Shown here: piece after piece, positions 51,726-61,174 of the stretch | Position numbering within the stretch: the first letter of the stretch is position 1 | How the letters are laid out: each line of letters begins with the position of its first letter | DNA from: Streptomyces sp. NBC_00554 | Lineage (GTDB): Bacteria > Actinomycetota > Actinomycetes > Streptomycetales > Streptomycetaceae | Length of the DNA: 64,000 nt | Assembly (NCBI RefSeq): GCF_041431135.1 | Contig: NZ_CP107799.1 | Location: forward strand, 1,178,001-1,242,000 | Reading direction: 5' to 3' | Position numbers and translations under genes: made by a program | Notes under the pieces: generated by a model | The model's database searches: none | What the model was told of the DNA's origin: nothing | Seen by the model: only the letters and a program-made list of their open reading frames with translations

Positions 51726-51766
51726 GCTCGCTGCCCCGGCGTCTCGTGCGCGCCGGGGCAGCGAGC
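51726..51766. terminator. Bidirectional terminator between convergent GH99 and GH87 genes
   Basis: GCTCGCTGCCCCGGCG (51726-51741) pairs perfectly with CGCCGGGGCAGCGAGC (51751-51766), 16 bp with a nine-base loop, in the 55-base gap between two converging stops. Confidence 0.85.
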
Positions 51767-51773
51767 CGCCGTA

Positions 51774-54700
51774 CTAGGGCAGCAGGTTGATCTTGAACGC
51801 TGGCGTCGTGTTCTTCACGTCCAGCGCGTTGTCGCTCAACTTCAGGTTGTGGAAGGTGACTTCACCGACAGCCGGTCCCTGCCCGGCCTCCGGCATCTCG
51901 TTGGCCCACAGGCCGAACCCGGACTTGGCGTCGTAGGCGTCGCCGCTCTTGTGCGCGCCGGAGATCGTCACGTCCGTGAGGATGGTGTCCTTGATCGGGA
52001 ACTGGGGCTGTCCTCCTACGTAGTTGGTCTGGAACATGATGCCGCTGTACGTCGGATCGACGATGTCGACGTTGTTGACGCGGATCCCCTGGAAGACCTT
52101 CGACGCGGAGAACATCCAGATGCCGGGGAAGGTCTGCGCTCCCCAGAAGTGACCGCCCGCGCGGACGATCGAGATGTTCTCCAGGGTCGTCGGCGCCGTG
52201 CCGAAGCCGTTCATCGGGTAGCCGAAGTCCAGCGAACTGACGGTGATGCCGGAGTAGACGAGGATGTCGGCGATGTGGATGTTGCGGAAGGTGTTGTCGT
52301 AGCCGCCGTAGACGGCGATGCCCGCCGCGCGCCATGTCAGGATCGCCGTGAGGTTCTCGAAGATGTTGTTCTTCTCGTCGGCCCCGCCCGCGTCGATCGC
52401 GGAGAACAGCGCGAAGCTGTCGTCGCCGGTGGCCCGCGCCTCGTTGTTCACGACGTGGTTGTCCGTGCTGCCGTTGGTCATGTTGACGCCGTCGGCGAAC
52501 ATGTCGCGGATCCGCGAGTTCTTGATGGTGATGTTGTCGGTGTTGGCGCCCCAGTAGAGGCACACCATGTGTTCGTTCCAGATGTTGTCGATGGTGATGT
52601 CGGAGACGTTGGAGAAGTCGAACACCTTGCCCGGACCGTCGATGCGGGACGTGTAGTTGCCGAAGTACGCAAAGTTCGCGAACGACGACCCCTTGGCGGT
52701 GCCCTCGGCCCGGAAGCCGATGTCGGTGTTCTCCTGCGAGGACGGCGCCCGGAAACGCGTGAACCAGGGCCCGGCACCGACGACCTTGACCGCCTTGCCG
52801 TACACCTGGAACTTGCTCGACGTCTCGTAGTCCCCGGCCGGCAGATACACACCGACGAGCGTGCCCGTGGTGTCCATGCGCACCTTGTCGAGCGCGTTCT
52901 GCACGTCCTGGTGCGAGAAGCCGGCCGGCACGGTGTACGTCGCCGGGTCCGGGTTGGGGATCGCCGAAACCTGCTCCAGGCTCACGAAGTCGATCGCGTA
53001 CGTGGAGGAGTTCGCGGCGTCCTTCTGGAGCCGGATCTTGCTGCCGGCCGGGACGGTCTGGCCGAGCATCAGGTTCGCCTCGTCGTAGATGTGGCGTGGC
53101 GCGCCCGAGCCCGGCGAGTTGCCGGGGCCGGCCTCCGCCCCGTACAGCCAGGCGTACTTGGACGTCAGGTCGATGGCCTTGAGGAAGGTGCCGTTGACGT
53201 AGACGTTCAGCGTGGAGTTGGTGCCGCCGCCGCCCGCGGAGTCGGGGAGGGAGAAGCGGGTCACCAGGGTGTTGGTGCTGGCCTTGGTGGTCCATTCCAC
53301 GTAGTTGCCGGTGCTGTTGAGCGTGACGGCCTTGCGGCCCGAGGCCTCGCCGGCGATGTCTCCGACGGTGCGGTTGGGTCCGACGGTCTGGGCGCCGCCG
53401 CCCACGGTGCCGTCCTCGGCCTCGTAGTTGTCGAACGGCATGCTGGCGCCGCGGCCGACGAACAGCGACTGGCTGCTGGTGTTGTTGGCGCGCTTGACCT
53501 CCAGTTCGTTGGCGTCGGGGTCGATCACCGTCTTCACGGTGAACTTGCCGTTGCCCGCCGTCCAGGTGCCCAGGTTCACCGGTGCGGCGGTCGCGCCCGC
53601 CGCGATCGCGCCACTGTGGGCGCCGGTGAGGGTCTTCACCGTCGCGCCCGAGGCGTCGAGCACGGTGAGGGTGATGCCGTGGCTGCCGGCCGCGGTGGCC
53701 ACCGTGCCCTGGTTCTTGAGGGCGACGGAGAAGGTGACCGTGTCGCCCTCGGAGGGCGAGCTCGGCGACCAGCTGACGGGTGAGGCCACCAGGTCGGAGC
53801 TGGATACCGGCCTGACGACCAGGGCAGTGGGGCTGGTGTAGGAGTTGTTGGCCTCGTTCTGCTCGATGACCTTGTTGTCCGGGTCGGCGGTCGCGCTGAC
53901 CTGGTAGGTGCCGGCCTCGCGGGCGCCGATGTCGGCGGTGACCGTCGCCGACGCGCCTGCCGCGATGGCTCCGACGGCTGCGGTGCCCACCTTGGTGGAG
54001 CCCAGCTGGAACTGGACGTCGGTGGCGCCCGAGGCTTCGGTGCCCGCGTTGCGCACGGTCGCCGTCAGCTTCACGGCGTCGGACTCGACGGGACTGGCCG
54101 GGGCCGAGGTGATACCGGTGACCTGGAGATCCGGGTTCGGGGCGGGAGTGCCAAGGACCTGGAACTCGGCGACCTGCCCGGCGGGCGCCCCCGAGTTGGC
54201 GGTGAACACCAGCTGGACGTCCGCGACGCGGCTCGTGACAGGAATCCGCACCGTGTTAGCGCTTGCCGGGTCGAAGGCGTAGTCCTTCGCGGCGACCAGG
54301 CTCGTGAACGCGGTGGCGTTCTGCTCCCGCCCGAGCACCTGGATCCGCTGGGTCCGAGTGGCCCAGGCGGCGTCCGGACTCAGCTTCAGGACAACGGTGT
54401 TGACATCGGCGTTCGCGCCGAGCTTCACGGTCAGGCTGTTCGGGAAGCCCGCACCGCCCTCCCAGTACGTGCTGGTCTTGTCGTCGTTGGCGTTCTCCGC
54501 GACGAACGTGAAGACGGAGGACGAGGCCGTGATCGCCTTGCCGACGGCGAGGTTCGCGTCGTCGGTCGTGGAGCCGTTGCGGGTGACGGTGTTGCTGTTG
54601 GCGGACTGGTTGCCCGCCTCGTCCTTGGCTCGCACGTAGTACGTCACCGTCGCCGACGCGGGCTGCGTGTCCGTGTACGTCGTGACGTTGCCGGCGACGC

Positions 54701-56066
54701 TCTGCCGCAGGGTGCCGTTGGCGTAGATGTCGTAGGCGGTGACCCCGACGTTGTCCGTGGAGGCCGTCCAGGTCAGCTTGACCTGCCCGCTGGTGGCCTC
54801 CGTGAAGGCCAGGTTGGCGGGTGCGGTCGGAGCCTGGGTGTCGCCCGAATCCCCTGTGCGGGTCACGGTGTTGCTGTTGGCGGACTGGTTGCCCGCCGCA
54901 TCCTTGGCACGGACGTAGTAGGCGACGGTCGCCGAGGCGGGCTGGGTGTCGGTGTACGTCGTGGCGGCACCGTCGACCGAGGTCCGCAGCTCACCGTTGG
55001 CGTAGATGTCGTAGCCGGTGACTCCGACGTTGTCTGTGGCTGCCTGCCACGTCAACTTGATCTGCCCGGTGGCGGGTTCGGTGTAGGCCAGTGCAGTGGG
55101 CGCTGTCGGTGCTTCGGTGTCGCCCGTGGTCGGCCCGTACACCTCCAACTCGGAGAGCTGGCCCGCCGGTTGCCCCGTGTTGGCGGTGACGAGGACCCGT
55201 ACGTAGCGCGTGGTGGTGGCGTTGAAGCTCAGGGTCTGCGACTGGTCGTTCGCCGCGTTGAAGGCAAGCGCCTGCGAGGCGGTGAGGTCGCTGAACTCCG
55301 AACCGGTCGTACTGCCCTGGAGCTTGAGGGTCTGTGTCCGCGCGCCCCAGTTGGCCGGCAGCCGCAGTGTCACGCGGTCGACGCGCAGGGACGAACCGAG
55401 GTCGACCTGAACCCACTGCGGGAGGGCGTTGTTGCTGCTCTCCCAGTAGCTGGCCCGGTTGCCGTCGCCCGCGTTCGCGGCCACGTACGTCTGCGTGTAG
55501 CTGCTCGCGGTGAACTGCTTGCCCGCGGCCAGGTTCCCCGAGGAGTCGGTCGCGCCGTGGACCTCCAGTTCGGAGAGCTGTGCGGCTGCCCAGCCGGTGT
55601 TCGCGGTGATGTTGACGCGCACGAAGCGGGTCTGGGTGGCCGGGAACGAGATGGTCACCGTGTTGGCCGCGCTCGGCGTGAAGGCGTACGACGCAGAGGA
55701 CTTGATGGTGTCGAAGCTCGTGCCGTCGGCACTGCCCTGCACGGCGAGCGTCTGGTTGCGGCTCTCCCAGGAGGCCGGGAGCTTCAGTACCACCTCGTCG
55801 ATGCGGGCCGTGGCGCCGAGGTCCGCCTGCGCCCACTGGGGGAAGCTCGATCCCGAACTCTCCCAGTACGTCACGGCGTTGCCGTCCGTGATGTTGGGGG
55901 GCGTGTACCCGGAGTTGGAGCTGCTCGCGGTTGCCGTCTTGCCCGCGGCGAGGTTGGGGCCTCCGGCCGCCGTCGCGGTCGTGGTGAGCGCCGGAAGCCC
56001 GATGAGGGCGAGTGCGGTGGTCAGCAGAGCGGCCAGCAGGCGGCCTCTCCAGCGATGTCTGGTCAT
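51774..56066 (-). CDS. Secreted GH87 alpha-1,3-glucanase with multiple binding modules
   Basis: 1430 residues from ATG at 56066 (AGGAG ahead). Order: signal peptide 1-34; F5/8-type discoidin modules about 37-170 and 175-315; FN3 about 316-408 and 409-501; a third discoidin 502-640; CARDB-like domains 642-755 and 755-870; a CBM35-like module from 878 (DNYEAEDGTVGGG); and the GH87 right-handed beta-helix from about 1040. The catalytic Asp set is Asp1192 (MFADGVNMTN) and Asp1215/Asp1216 (ATGDDSFALF), with the 23/24-residue spacing of the Bacillus circulans Agl-KA triad. It should attack alpha-1,3-glucan of fungal walls or dental-type mutan. Confidence 0.9.
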   Translation of the reverse strand: MTRHRWRGRLLAALLTTALALIGLPALTTTATAAGGPNLAAGKTATASSSNSGYTPPNITDGNAVTYWESSGSSFPQWAQADLGATARIDEVVLKLPASWESRNQTLAVQGSADGTSFDTIKSSASYAFTPSAANTVTISFPATQTRFVRVNITANTGWAAAQLSELEVHGATDSSGNLAAGKQFTASSYTQTYVAANAGDGNRASYWESSNNALPQWVQVDLGSSLRVDRVTLRLPANWGARTQTLKLQGSTTGSEFSDLTASQALAFNAANDQSQTLSFNATTTRYVRVLVTANTGQPAGQLSELEVYGPTTGDTEAPTAPTALAYTEPATGQIKLTWQAATDNVGVTGYDIYANGELRTSVDGAATTYTDTQPASATVAYYVRAKDAAGNQSANSNTVTRTGDSGDTQAPTAPANLAFTEATSGQVKLTWTASTDNVGVTAYDIYANGTLRQSVAGNVTTYTDTQPASATVTYYVRAKDEAGNQSANSNTVTRNGSTTDDANLAVGKAITASSSVFTFVAENANDDKTSTYWEGGAGFPNSLTVKLGANADVNTVVLKLSPDAAWATRTQRIQVLGREQNATAFTSLVAAKDYAFDPASANTVRIPVTSRVADVQLVFTANSGAPAGQVAEFQVLGTPAPNPDLQVTGITSAPASPVESDAVKLTATVRNAGTEASGATDVQFQLGSTKVGTAAVGAIAAGASATVTADIGAREAGTYQVSATADPDNKVIEQNEANNSYTSPTALVVRPVSSSDLVASPVSWSPSSPSEGDTVTFSVALKNQGTVATAAGSHGITLTVLDASGATVKTLTGAHSGAIAAGATAAPVNLGTWTAGNGKFTVKTVIDPDANELEVKRANNTSSQSLFVGRGASMPFDNYEAEDGTVGGGAQTVGPNRTVGDIAGEASGRKAVTLNSTGNYVEWTTKASTNTLVTRFSLPDSAGGGGTNSTLNVYVNGTFLKAIDLTSKYAWLYGAEAGPGNSPGSGAPRHIYDEANLMLGQTVPAGSKIRLQKDAANSSTYAIDFVSLEQVSAIPNPDPATYTVPAGFSHQDVQNALDKVRMDTTGTLVGVYLPAGDYETSSKFQVYGKAVKVVGAGPWFTRFRAPSSQENTDIGFRAEGTAKGSSFANFAYFGNYTSRIDGPGKVFDFSNVSDITIDNIWNEHMVCLYWGANTDNITIKNSRIRDMFADGVNMTNGSTDNHVVNNEARATGDDSFALFSAIDAGGADEKNNIFENLTAILTWRAAGIAVYGGYDNTFRNIHIADILVYSGITVSSLDFGYPMNGFGTAPTTLENISIVRAGGHFWGAQTFPGIWMFSASKVFQGIRVNNVDIVDPTYSGIMFQTNYVGGQPQFPIKDTILTDVTISGAHKSGDAYDAKSGFGLWANEMPEAGQGPAVGEVTFHNLKLSDNALDVKNTTPAFKINLLP
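54581..55138 (-). repeat. Tandem duplication of an FN3 module in the GH87 gene
   Basis: Two 279-bp units (54581-54859 and 54860-55138) encode successive FN3 domains and are still very similar at DNA level, including GTGTTGCTGTTGGCGGACTG in both. This indicates a fairly recent internal duplication. Confidence 0.8.
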
Positions 56067-56244
56067 GGTTCTCCTGCCCTTGAGCGGTGTCGTCACGTGG
56101 GAAGCGGAGGACTCACAAGAGAGCGAGAATCGTCTTTTTGCGTTCAGTTATTGAAGATTTGCATGGTGATGTTGTTGAGTCCACAGTCCGTGCAGAGATA
56201 GTTGCTCACTGCTGTTGGCGGGGACGCAGTGGAGGACACACGGA

Positions 56245-56279
56245 AGCAGGGCCCGGCCGCTGTGCGGCCGGGCCCTGCT
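56245..56279. terminator. Strong hairpin terminator after the MMPL gene
   Basis: AGCAGGGCCCGGCCGC (56245-56260), loop TGT, GCGGCCGGGCCCTGCT (56264-56279): a perfect 16-bp stem 21 bases past the MMPL stop. Confidence 0.85.
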
Positions 56280-56300
56280 GGGTGAGGTTGCGGCGAGTCG

Positions 56301-58511
56301 CTAGACCCGGGCGGTCGGGTCGTCCGCGGGCGGGACGGTACCCGCGGCGAACTCGTGCTGGAGGCGGTCGCCCTCGATGTCGAGGTCGGGGATGTAGGTG
56401 CCGAACCACTTCGGGTGGTACCAGATCTTCGCGCCGATGATCGCCATGAAGGCGGGCACCAGGGTGAGCCGGACCACGAAGGCGTCGAGGAACACGCCGG
56501 CGGCGAAGCTGAAGCCGATGGCCTTGATGGTCGGGTCGTCGGTGAACATGAAGGCCACGAAGATGCTGAACATGATCAGCGCGGCGGCTGTCACCACGCG
56601 CGCGGCGAGACCGGTGCCGCGCTCCACGGCCCTGACCGCCCGACCGTTCTTGGTGAAGTCCTCCTTGATGCGGGAGACGACGAACACCTCGTAGTCGCTG
56701 GAGAGTCCGAAGATGATCGCGAGCATCAGGAGCGGCAGGAAGCTGATGGTCTGGCTCGGCGTGATGCCGAACAGGTGCTCTCCCCAGCCCCATTGGAACA
56801 TCGCGACCTGCGCGCCGAACGCCGCGGCCACCGACAGCAGGAACCCGACGATCGAACTGATCGGCACGAGGATGGTACGGAACGCGAACGTCAGCAGAAT
56901 GAACGCCAGGCCGACCACGACGATCAGGAACACCGGCAGCGCCGAGGAGAGTTTGCTGGACACGTCGATATTGGAGGCGGTGGTGCCACCGACCAGGATC
57001 GTGGCGCCCGAATCTCCCGCGATCGCGTCCCGGTCGTCCCGGATCCCGTTCACAAGGTCGGTGGTGGCGTCGTCGTTGGGGCCGGTGCTCGGGGTCACCC
57101 GGATGACGGCGACGCCGTTGTCCACCGCCATCGGCGCGGCGGCCACGACGCCGGGGATCTTGGCGAGCCGGTCGGTGATCGGGGCCGCCGCGGCGGCGTT
57201 CGGAACACCGTCGGCGACCACCAGGAGGGGGCCGTTGAAGCCCGCTCCGAAGTTGGCGGTGGTCAGGTCGTAGGCCTTGCGCGAGGTGTCGCTCTCCGGT
57301 TTCGACGATCCGCTGGGCAGTCCCAGGTCCATCTTGAGGGCGGGCAGGGCGAGCACCACGAGGAAGGCGATCCCGCCGATCAGCAGGGGTACTCGGCCGC
57401 GAACCACGAACCGCGCCCAGGTGGCCCCGAAGGTGCGCTCCGGTTCGTTGGCGGCGATCTGGGCGACGTTCTCGTGGTGGCCCGGGCGCAGCGGGGTGCT
57501 GATGAACCGCGCCACCTTGTTCCCGGCGAAGCCCAGCATGGCGGGCATCAGGGTCAGGGCGATCAGCAGTGCGACCAGGACGGCCCCCGCGGCGGCGACA
57601 CCCATCACGGTCAGGAAGGGGATGCCGACCACGGCGAGCCCGCACAGGGCGATCATCACGGTCAGCGCGGCGAAGACCACCGAGCTGCCCGCCGTACCGG
57701 CGGCGAGAGCGACCGAGTCATCGATGCTCATGCCGGTGAGCAGGTTGTTGCGGTGCCGGGCCAGGATGAACAGTCCGTAGTCGATGCCGCAGGACAGTCC
57801 GAGCATCGTCGCCACGGTCGTCGAGGTCGAGGCGATGGTCATGACGGACGCCAGCGCGGACACGGTCATCAAGGTGACGACAAGGCCGATGACCGCGGTG
57901 AGGATCGGCAGCCCGGCCGCCACGAAGGCGCCGAAGGTGACGGTCAGGATCAGGAAGGCGACCAACAGGCCGATGAGCTCGGGCAGTTCCGAGATCTCCT
58001 GGTTCCAGCCGGGGTAGACGCTCCCGGAGTACTCGACCTGCACACCGGCGTCCCGCGCCGGGACGACGGCGGCCTTGACCGCGTCCAGGGTCGATTCCTT
58101 CACATCGGTCGGCTGCGCCTCGAACTGCACCGACCCGAGTGCGACATTGCCGCTCTCGGAGATCGCCTTCGACTCGAAGGGGTCGGTGACGAGGCCTACT
58201 TGCGGCACCTTCTTCAGATTGACGATCGCGGCTTCGATACCCGCCTTGTAGGACGGGTCGGTGACCTTGATGCTCCCACTGGTCGCGAACACGATCTGGG
58301 TCTGGCCACCGCTCAGGGCAGGCAGCTTCTCCTTGAGCAGGTTGGTGGCCTGCTGCGACTCGGTTCCCGGAACGGTGAACGTGTTGTCGGTCTTGCCGCC
58401 GCCCACGGCTGAGAGGGTGATCGCGGTACCGGCCGCCAGGACCCACAGGGCGAGGACGAGGCGGCGGCGCCGGAACGCCCAGCGGGCCAGGCGGAACAGG
58501 TAGACGGACAC
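56301..58511 (-). CDS. MMPL-family (RND superfamily) membrane transporter
   Basis: 736 residues from GTG at 58511 (GGGAG box); the longer open frame runs into non-coding sequence. Two homologous halves each begin with one membrane helix and a large extracytoplasmic loop, followed by five to six helices. Signatures are LGLSCGIDYGLFILARHRN in the first half and FGLSSDYEVFVVSRIKED in the second, with the proton-relay Asp/Tyr pair. It probably exports a lipid or hydrophobic small molecule using the proton gradient. The TetR remnant beside it suggests it once had a local repressor. Confidence 0.92.
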   Translation of the reverse strand: MSVYLFRLARWAFRRRRLVLALWVLAAGTAITLSAVGGGKTDNTFTVPGTESQQATNLLKEKLPALSGGQTQIVFATSGSIKVTDPSYKAGIEAAIVNLKKVPQVGLVTDPFESKAISESGNVALGSVQFEAQPTDVKESTLDAVKAAVVPARDAGVQVEYSGSVYPGWNQEISELPELIGLLVAFLILTVTFGAFVAAGLPILTAVIGLVVTLMTVSALASVMTIASTSTTVATMLGLSCGIDYGLFILARHRNNLLTGMSIDDSVALAAGTAGSSVVFAALTVMIALCGLAVVGIPFLTVMGVAAAGAVLVALLIALTLMPAMLGFAGNKVARFISTPLRPGHHENVAQIAANEPERTFGATWARFVVRGRVPLLIGGIAFLVVLALPALKMDLGLPSGSSKPESDTSRKAYDLTTANFGAGFNGPLLVVADGVPNAAAAAPITDRLAKIPGVVAAAPMAVDNGVAVIRVTPSTGPNDDATTDLVNGIRDDRDAIAGDSGATILVGGTTASNIDVSSKLSSALPVFLIVVVGLAFILLTFAFRTILVPISSIVGFLLSVAAAFGAQVAMFQWGWGEHLFGITPSQTISFLPLLMLAIIFGLSSDYEVFVVSRIKEDFTKNGRAVRAVERGTGLAARVVTAAALIMFSIFVAFMFTDDPTIKAIGFSFAAGVFLDAFVVRLTLVPAFMAIIGAKIWYHPKWFGTYIPDLDIEGDRLQHEFAAGTVPPADDPTARV

Positions 58512-58699
58512 GAATGCTCCCGACGTAAAGGGTCGGCCGTCGTCCAGTGGGCGAAAAGCCGCCGATGGGCGAAGAGCCGCGCTCTCCGCCCACTCTCGGA
58601 TCGCCCTCGGCCCACCGCGAGAAATGTGGGCCATCCGGGGGAGCCTCGGCCCAGCGCCACACGGGCCTCGGTGTCCTGGCTCTCCGGGGTGTAGGCGGT
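58512..58699. other. Spacer upstream of the MMPL gene
   Basis: 188 bases presumably holding the MMPL promoter; no gene or clear operator palindrome was recognised. Confidence 0.4.
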
Positions 58700-58990
58700 G
58701 GCGGAGGAGGCGCCCCAGGCACTGCGCGTGGCGGTCGCGGGGGCCGGCACACCGAGCGACCCGCCCGAGCGCGCCCTCGCCAGGTTCGTCCTGGCGATCC
58801 GGCCGGTCGGCGACCGCTACCGGATGCTGATCGGGCTCGCACGACGAGACCTCGGTGTGCAGCGCGTGGCAGAGGTACGGGCCCCGCCCGCGAAGCGGTC
58901 ATCGCCATCCTGGAGCGCGGCCAGTCGTACGGCGCGTTCCAGCGCAACGTCCCCCCGAGGGAACCGGAAGCCGCGACCCCGTGCGACCCG
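58700..58990 (+). pseudogene. Truncated, frameshifted remnant of a TetR-family regulator
   Basis: Frame one (from about 58700) reads ERALARFVLAIRPVGDRYRM and LIGLARRDLG. The continuation is in another frame: REAVIAILERGQSYGAFQRN then VPP. Together these resemble the ligand-binding C-terminal part of TetR proteins that sit next to MMPL transporters. The N-terminal DNA-binding half is missing, and at least one frameshift near 58870-58890 separates the pieces. Identification rests on two short motifs. Confidence 0.45.
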
Positions 58991-59125
58991 CTGTCGGCCA
59001 TGCGCGGCCCGAACGCGGCGCCCTGCAGAAACCCCTTGCGGCGGAACCGGGTCAACTCGCCTTTCGCACACGTGTGCTGCGCTAGTCTCACGGGCACACG
59101 CGCCACGCTAGAGACCGGGATCCCC

Positions 59126-61078
59126 ATGCCAGACCTCCATCGCAACCGGTCCGAAACGATGGCCTATGCGGCGTCCGGCATGGAACCACCGCCCGTGGTC
59201 CCGCTGCGGAAGAACGATCCGAGACAGGCAGGCCCTTACCGGTTGGAGTCGGTGCTCGGCAGCGGCGGAATGGGCCGGGTCTATCTGGGCCGCGACACCA
59301 CCGGCGGGGCGGGCATCGCAGCCGTCAAGGTGATCCGGCCCGAGTACGCAGAAGACCCGCTGTTCCGCAAGCGCTTCGAGCGGGAGGTAGGCGCGCTCGG
59401 CCGCGTCCAGGGGGCGCACATCGTGCGCCTGATGGGAAGCGGTTGCGACGAGGACCTGGTCTGGGTCGCCACCGAGTACATACCCGGGCCCACCCTCTCC
59501 GAGGTAGTCACCGAGCGCGGTCCGATCGACTCGGCGGCGGCATGGCGGCTGCTCGCCGACGTGGGACGGGCGATCGAGGCCATCTGGCGTGCGGGGCTCG
59601 TCCACCGCGACCTCAAGCCGTCCAATGTGATCCTGGGAGCCGACGGTGCCCGCGTCATCGACTTCGGCGTCGTCCAGGCCACCGACGGCACCTCGATCAC
59701 CGTCACGGGCCAGAACGTGGGAACCCCCGCCTACATGTCCCCCGAACAGGTCAGGGGCAAAGAGGTGACCGCCGCCTCCGACGTCTTCTCGCTGGCCTCC
59801 ACCCTCACCTACGCCGTCGCGGGTGAGGCGCCGTTCGGCGAGGGTACGGGCGTCGACGTCCTGCACCGGGTGGCCTTCGAACCGCCCCGGGAGGCAGCCC
59901 TCGACAAGGTGGCGGCCGTCGATGCGGACCTCGGGGCGTTCATCCGCACCTGCCTGGACAAGGATCCCGAGCGGCGCCCCTTACCGGAGACGGTCTTCAG
60001 GACCGCCATCGGCCACCAGCTGTCCGCACCGGCCGGGAGCCCACCGCGCCCCGCCCCGAAGCGCCCGAGCATCCCCGCCCAGCGGCCCGCCGTCCTTCCC
60101 TCCGCGCCACTCGCGGCCCCGCCCGCCGACGACACCGTCAAGCCCGGCGCCCCTGCCGCCCCCGCATCCAAGAAGCGCAGGACGGTGATAGTGGGCGCCG
60201 CGGCGATGACAGCCCTCCTCGTCGCCGGAGGTGCCACCGTGGCACTGCTGCAGGACGACGAGGACCGCACAGACGGCCGGACATCGGTCGCTCCCATTCC
60301 CCAGACGTCCCCGGCCCTGACCGAAGGGCCGACCCCGGCGCCGAGCAGTTCCCCCGCGGCGCCCGCGCCCTCGAAGGGGGACCAGGCGACGGAATTTTCG
60401 TCGGCCCCGCCGGTCACGCTGGATCCGTCGACACTGGACATCCGGTCCGACGCGTGCCCCGCCACGATCGCCTCGGCAGCAAACGGCGACTGTGTGCGCG
60501 CACTGCAGCTCCTCCTCGCCGGCTACGGCCTGCACGTCACGGCCGACGGGCAGTTCGGGAAGGAGACCGTCGCCGCGGTGAAGGCCTTCCAGACCGAGGC
60601 AGGGGCAGCCGTCGACGGGCGGGTCGGCGAACGGACCAAGGAGCTTCTCTACGGTCAGCCGCGCGGCCCGTTCCGGCTCGGCTCGCTCACCGTGACCCAG
60701 AGCGTCAACGCCGTCTCGGTCGCGAGATGCCTCGCCGTCGGCACCGGAGGCCTGAACGCCGAGGTCTGGGGATGCAAGGACACGGCCACCCAGCGGTGGG
60801 GTCTGTATCGGGTGCCTGGCCAGAACTCCCAGTACATCGTCGTCAACCAGGGCAGCCACCGCTGTCTGGACGCCGGCGGCTACGAAGAGACCGTCCGGGT
60901 CGGCAACTGCGACGGGCAGAGCTCCCAGAGATGGCGGCTCGGCGACGGCGGGACACTGGTCAGCGTTCCGGACGGCTTCTGCATGGACGCGGAGGCCTCC
61001 ACCTCCGGCAAGGACGGTCAGCGAGTCCAGAGCTGGGGATGCGCGGGCAGCACCAACCAGGTGTGGAACTGGTCCTGA
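59126..61078 (+). CDS. Membrane Ser/Thr protein kinase with peptidoglycan-binding and ricin-lectin domains
   Basis: 650 residues. Kinase domain about 36-290: LGSGGMGRVYLGRD (P-loop), AAVKVIRP (ATP Lys), LVHRDLKPSNVIL with catalytic Asp162, VIDFGVVQATDG, and NVGTPAYMSPEQ. A Pro/Ala linker leads to one membrane helix (about 353-375, VIVGAAAMTALLVAGGATVA). Outside the cell lie a Pro/Ser/Thr-rich stalk, a PG_binding_1 module (VRALQLLLAGYGLHVTADGQ, about 455-512), and a C-terminal ricin B-type beta-trefoil with QxW repeats (TQRWGLY, SQRWRLG, NQVWNWS). Leu286 is encoded by TTA (59981-59983), so translation depends on bldA tRNA. A cell-wall or glycan-sensing kinase is inferred. The ribosome site is weak. 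Confidence 0.9.
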   Translation: MPDLHRNRSETMAYAASGMEPPPVVPLRKNDPRQAGPYRLESVLGSGGMGRVYLGRDTTGGAGIAAVKVIRPEYAEDPLFRKRFEREVGALGRVQGAHIVRLMGSGCDEDLVWVATEYIPGPTLSEVVTERGPIDSAAAWRLLADVGRAIEAIWRAGLVHRDLKPSNVILGADGARVIDFGVVQATDGTSITVTGQNVGTPAYMSPEQVRGKEVTAASDVFSLASTLTYAVAGEAPFGEGTGVDVLHRVAFEPPREAALDKVAAVDADLGAFIRTCLDKDPERRPLPETVFRTAIGHQLSAPAGSPPRPAPKRPSIPAQRPAVLPSAPLAAPPADDTVKPGAPAAPASKKRRTVIVGAAAMTALLVAGGATVALLQDDEDRTDGRTSVAPIPQTSPALTEGPTPAPSSSPAAPAPSKGDQATEFSSAPPVTLDPSTLDIRSDACPATIASAANGDCVRALQLLLAGYGLHVTADGQFGKETVAAVKAFQTEAGAAVDGRVGERTKELLYGQPRGPFRLGSLTVTQSVNAVSVARCLAVGTGGLNAEVWGCKDTATQRWGLYRVPGQNSQYIVVNQGSHRCLDAGGYEETVRVGNCDGQSSQRWRLGDGGTLVSVPDGFCMDAEASTSGKDGQRVQSWGCAGSTNQVWNWS

Positions 61079-61174
61079 CGCACCGTCAAGCTTCGGACAC
61101 CGAGCTGGTGTTGTCGTGACGGCCCGGGCGACTAAATCACCTTCCGCAAGTGTCCGGCGTCGGGTTCCATCACG

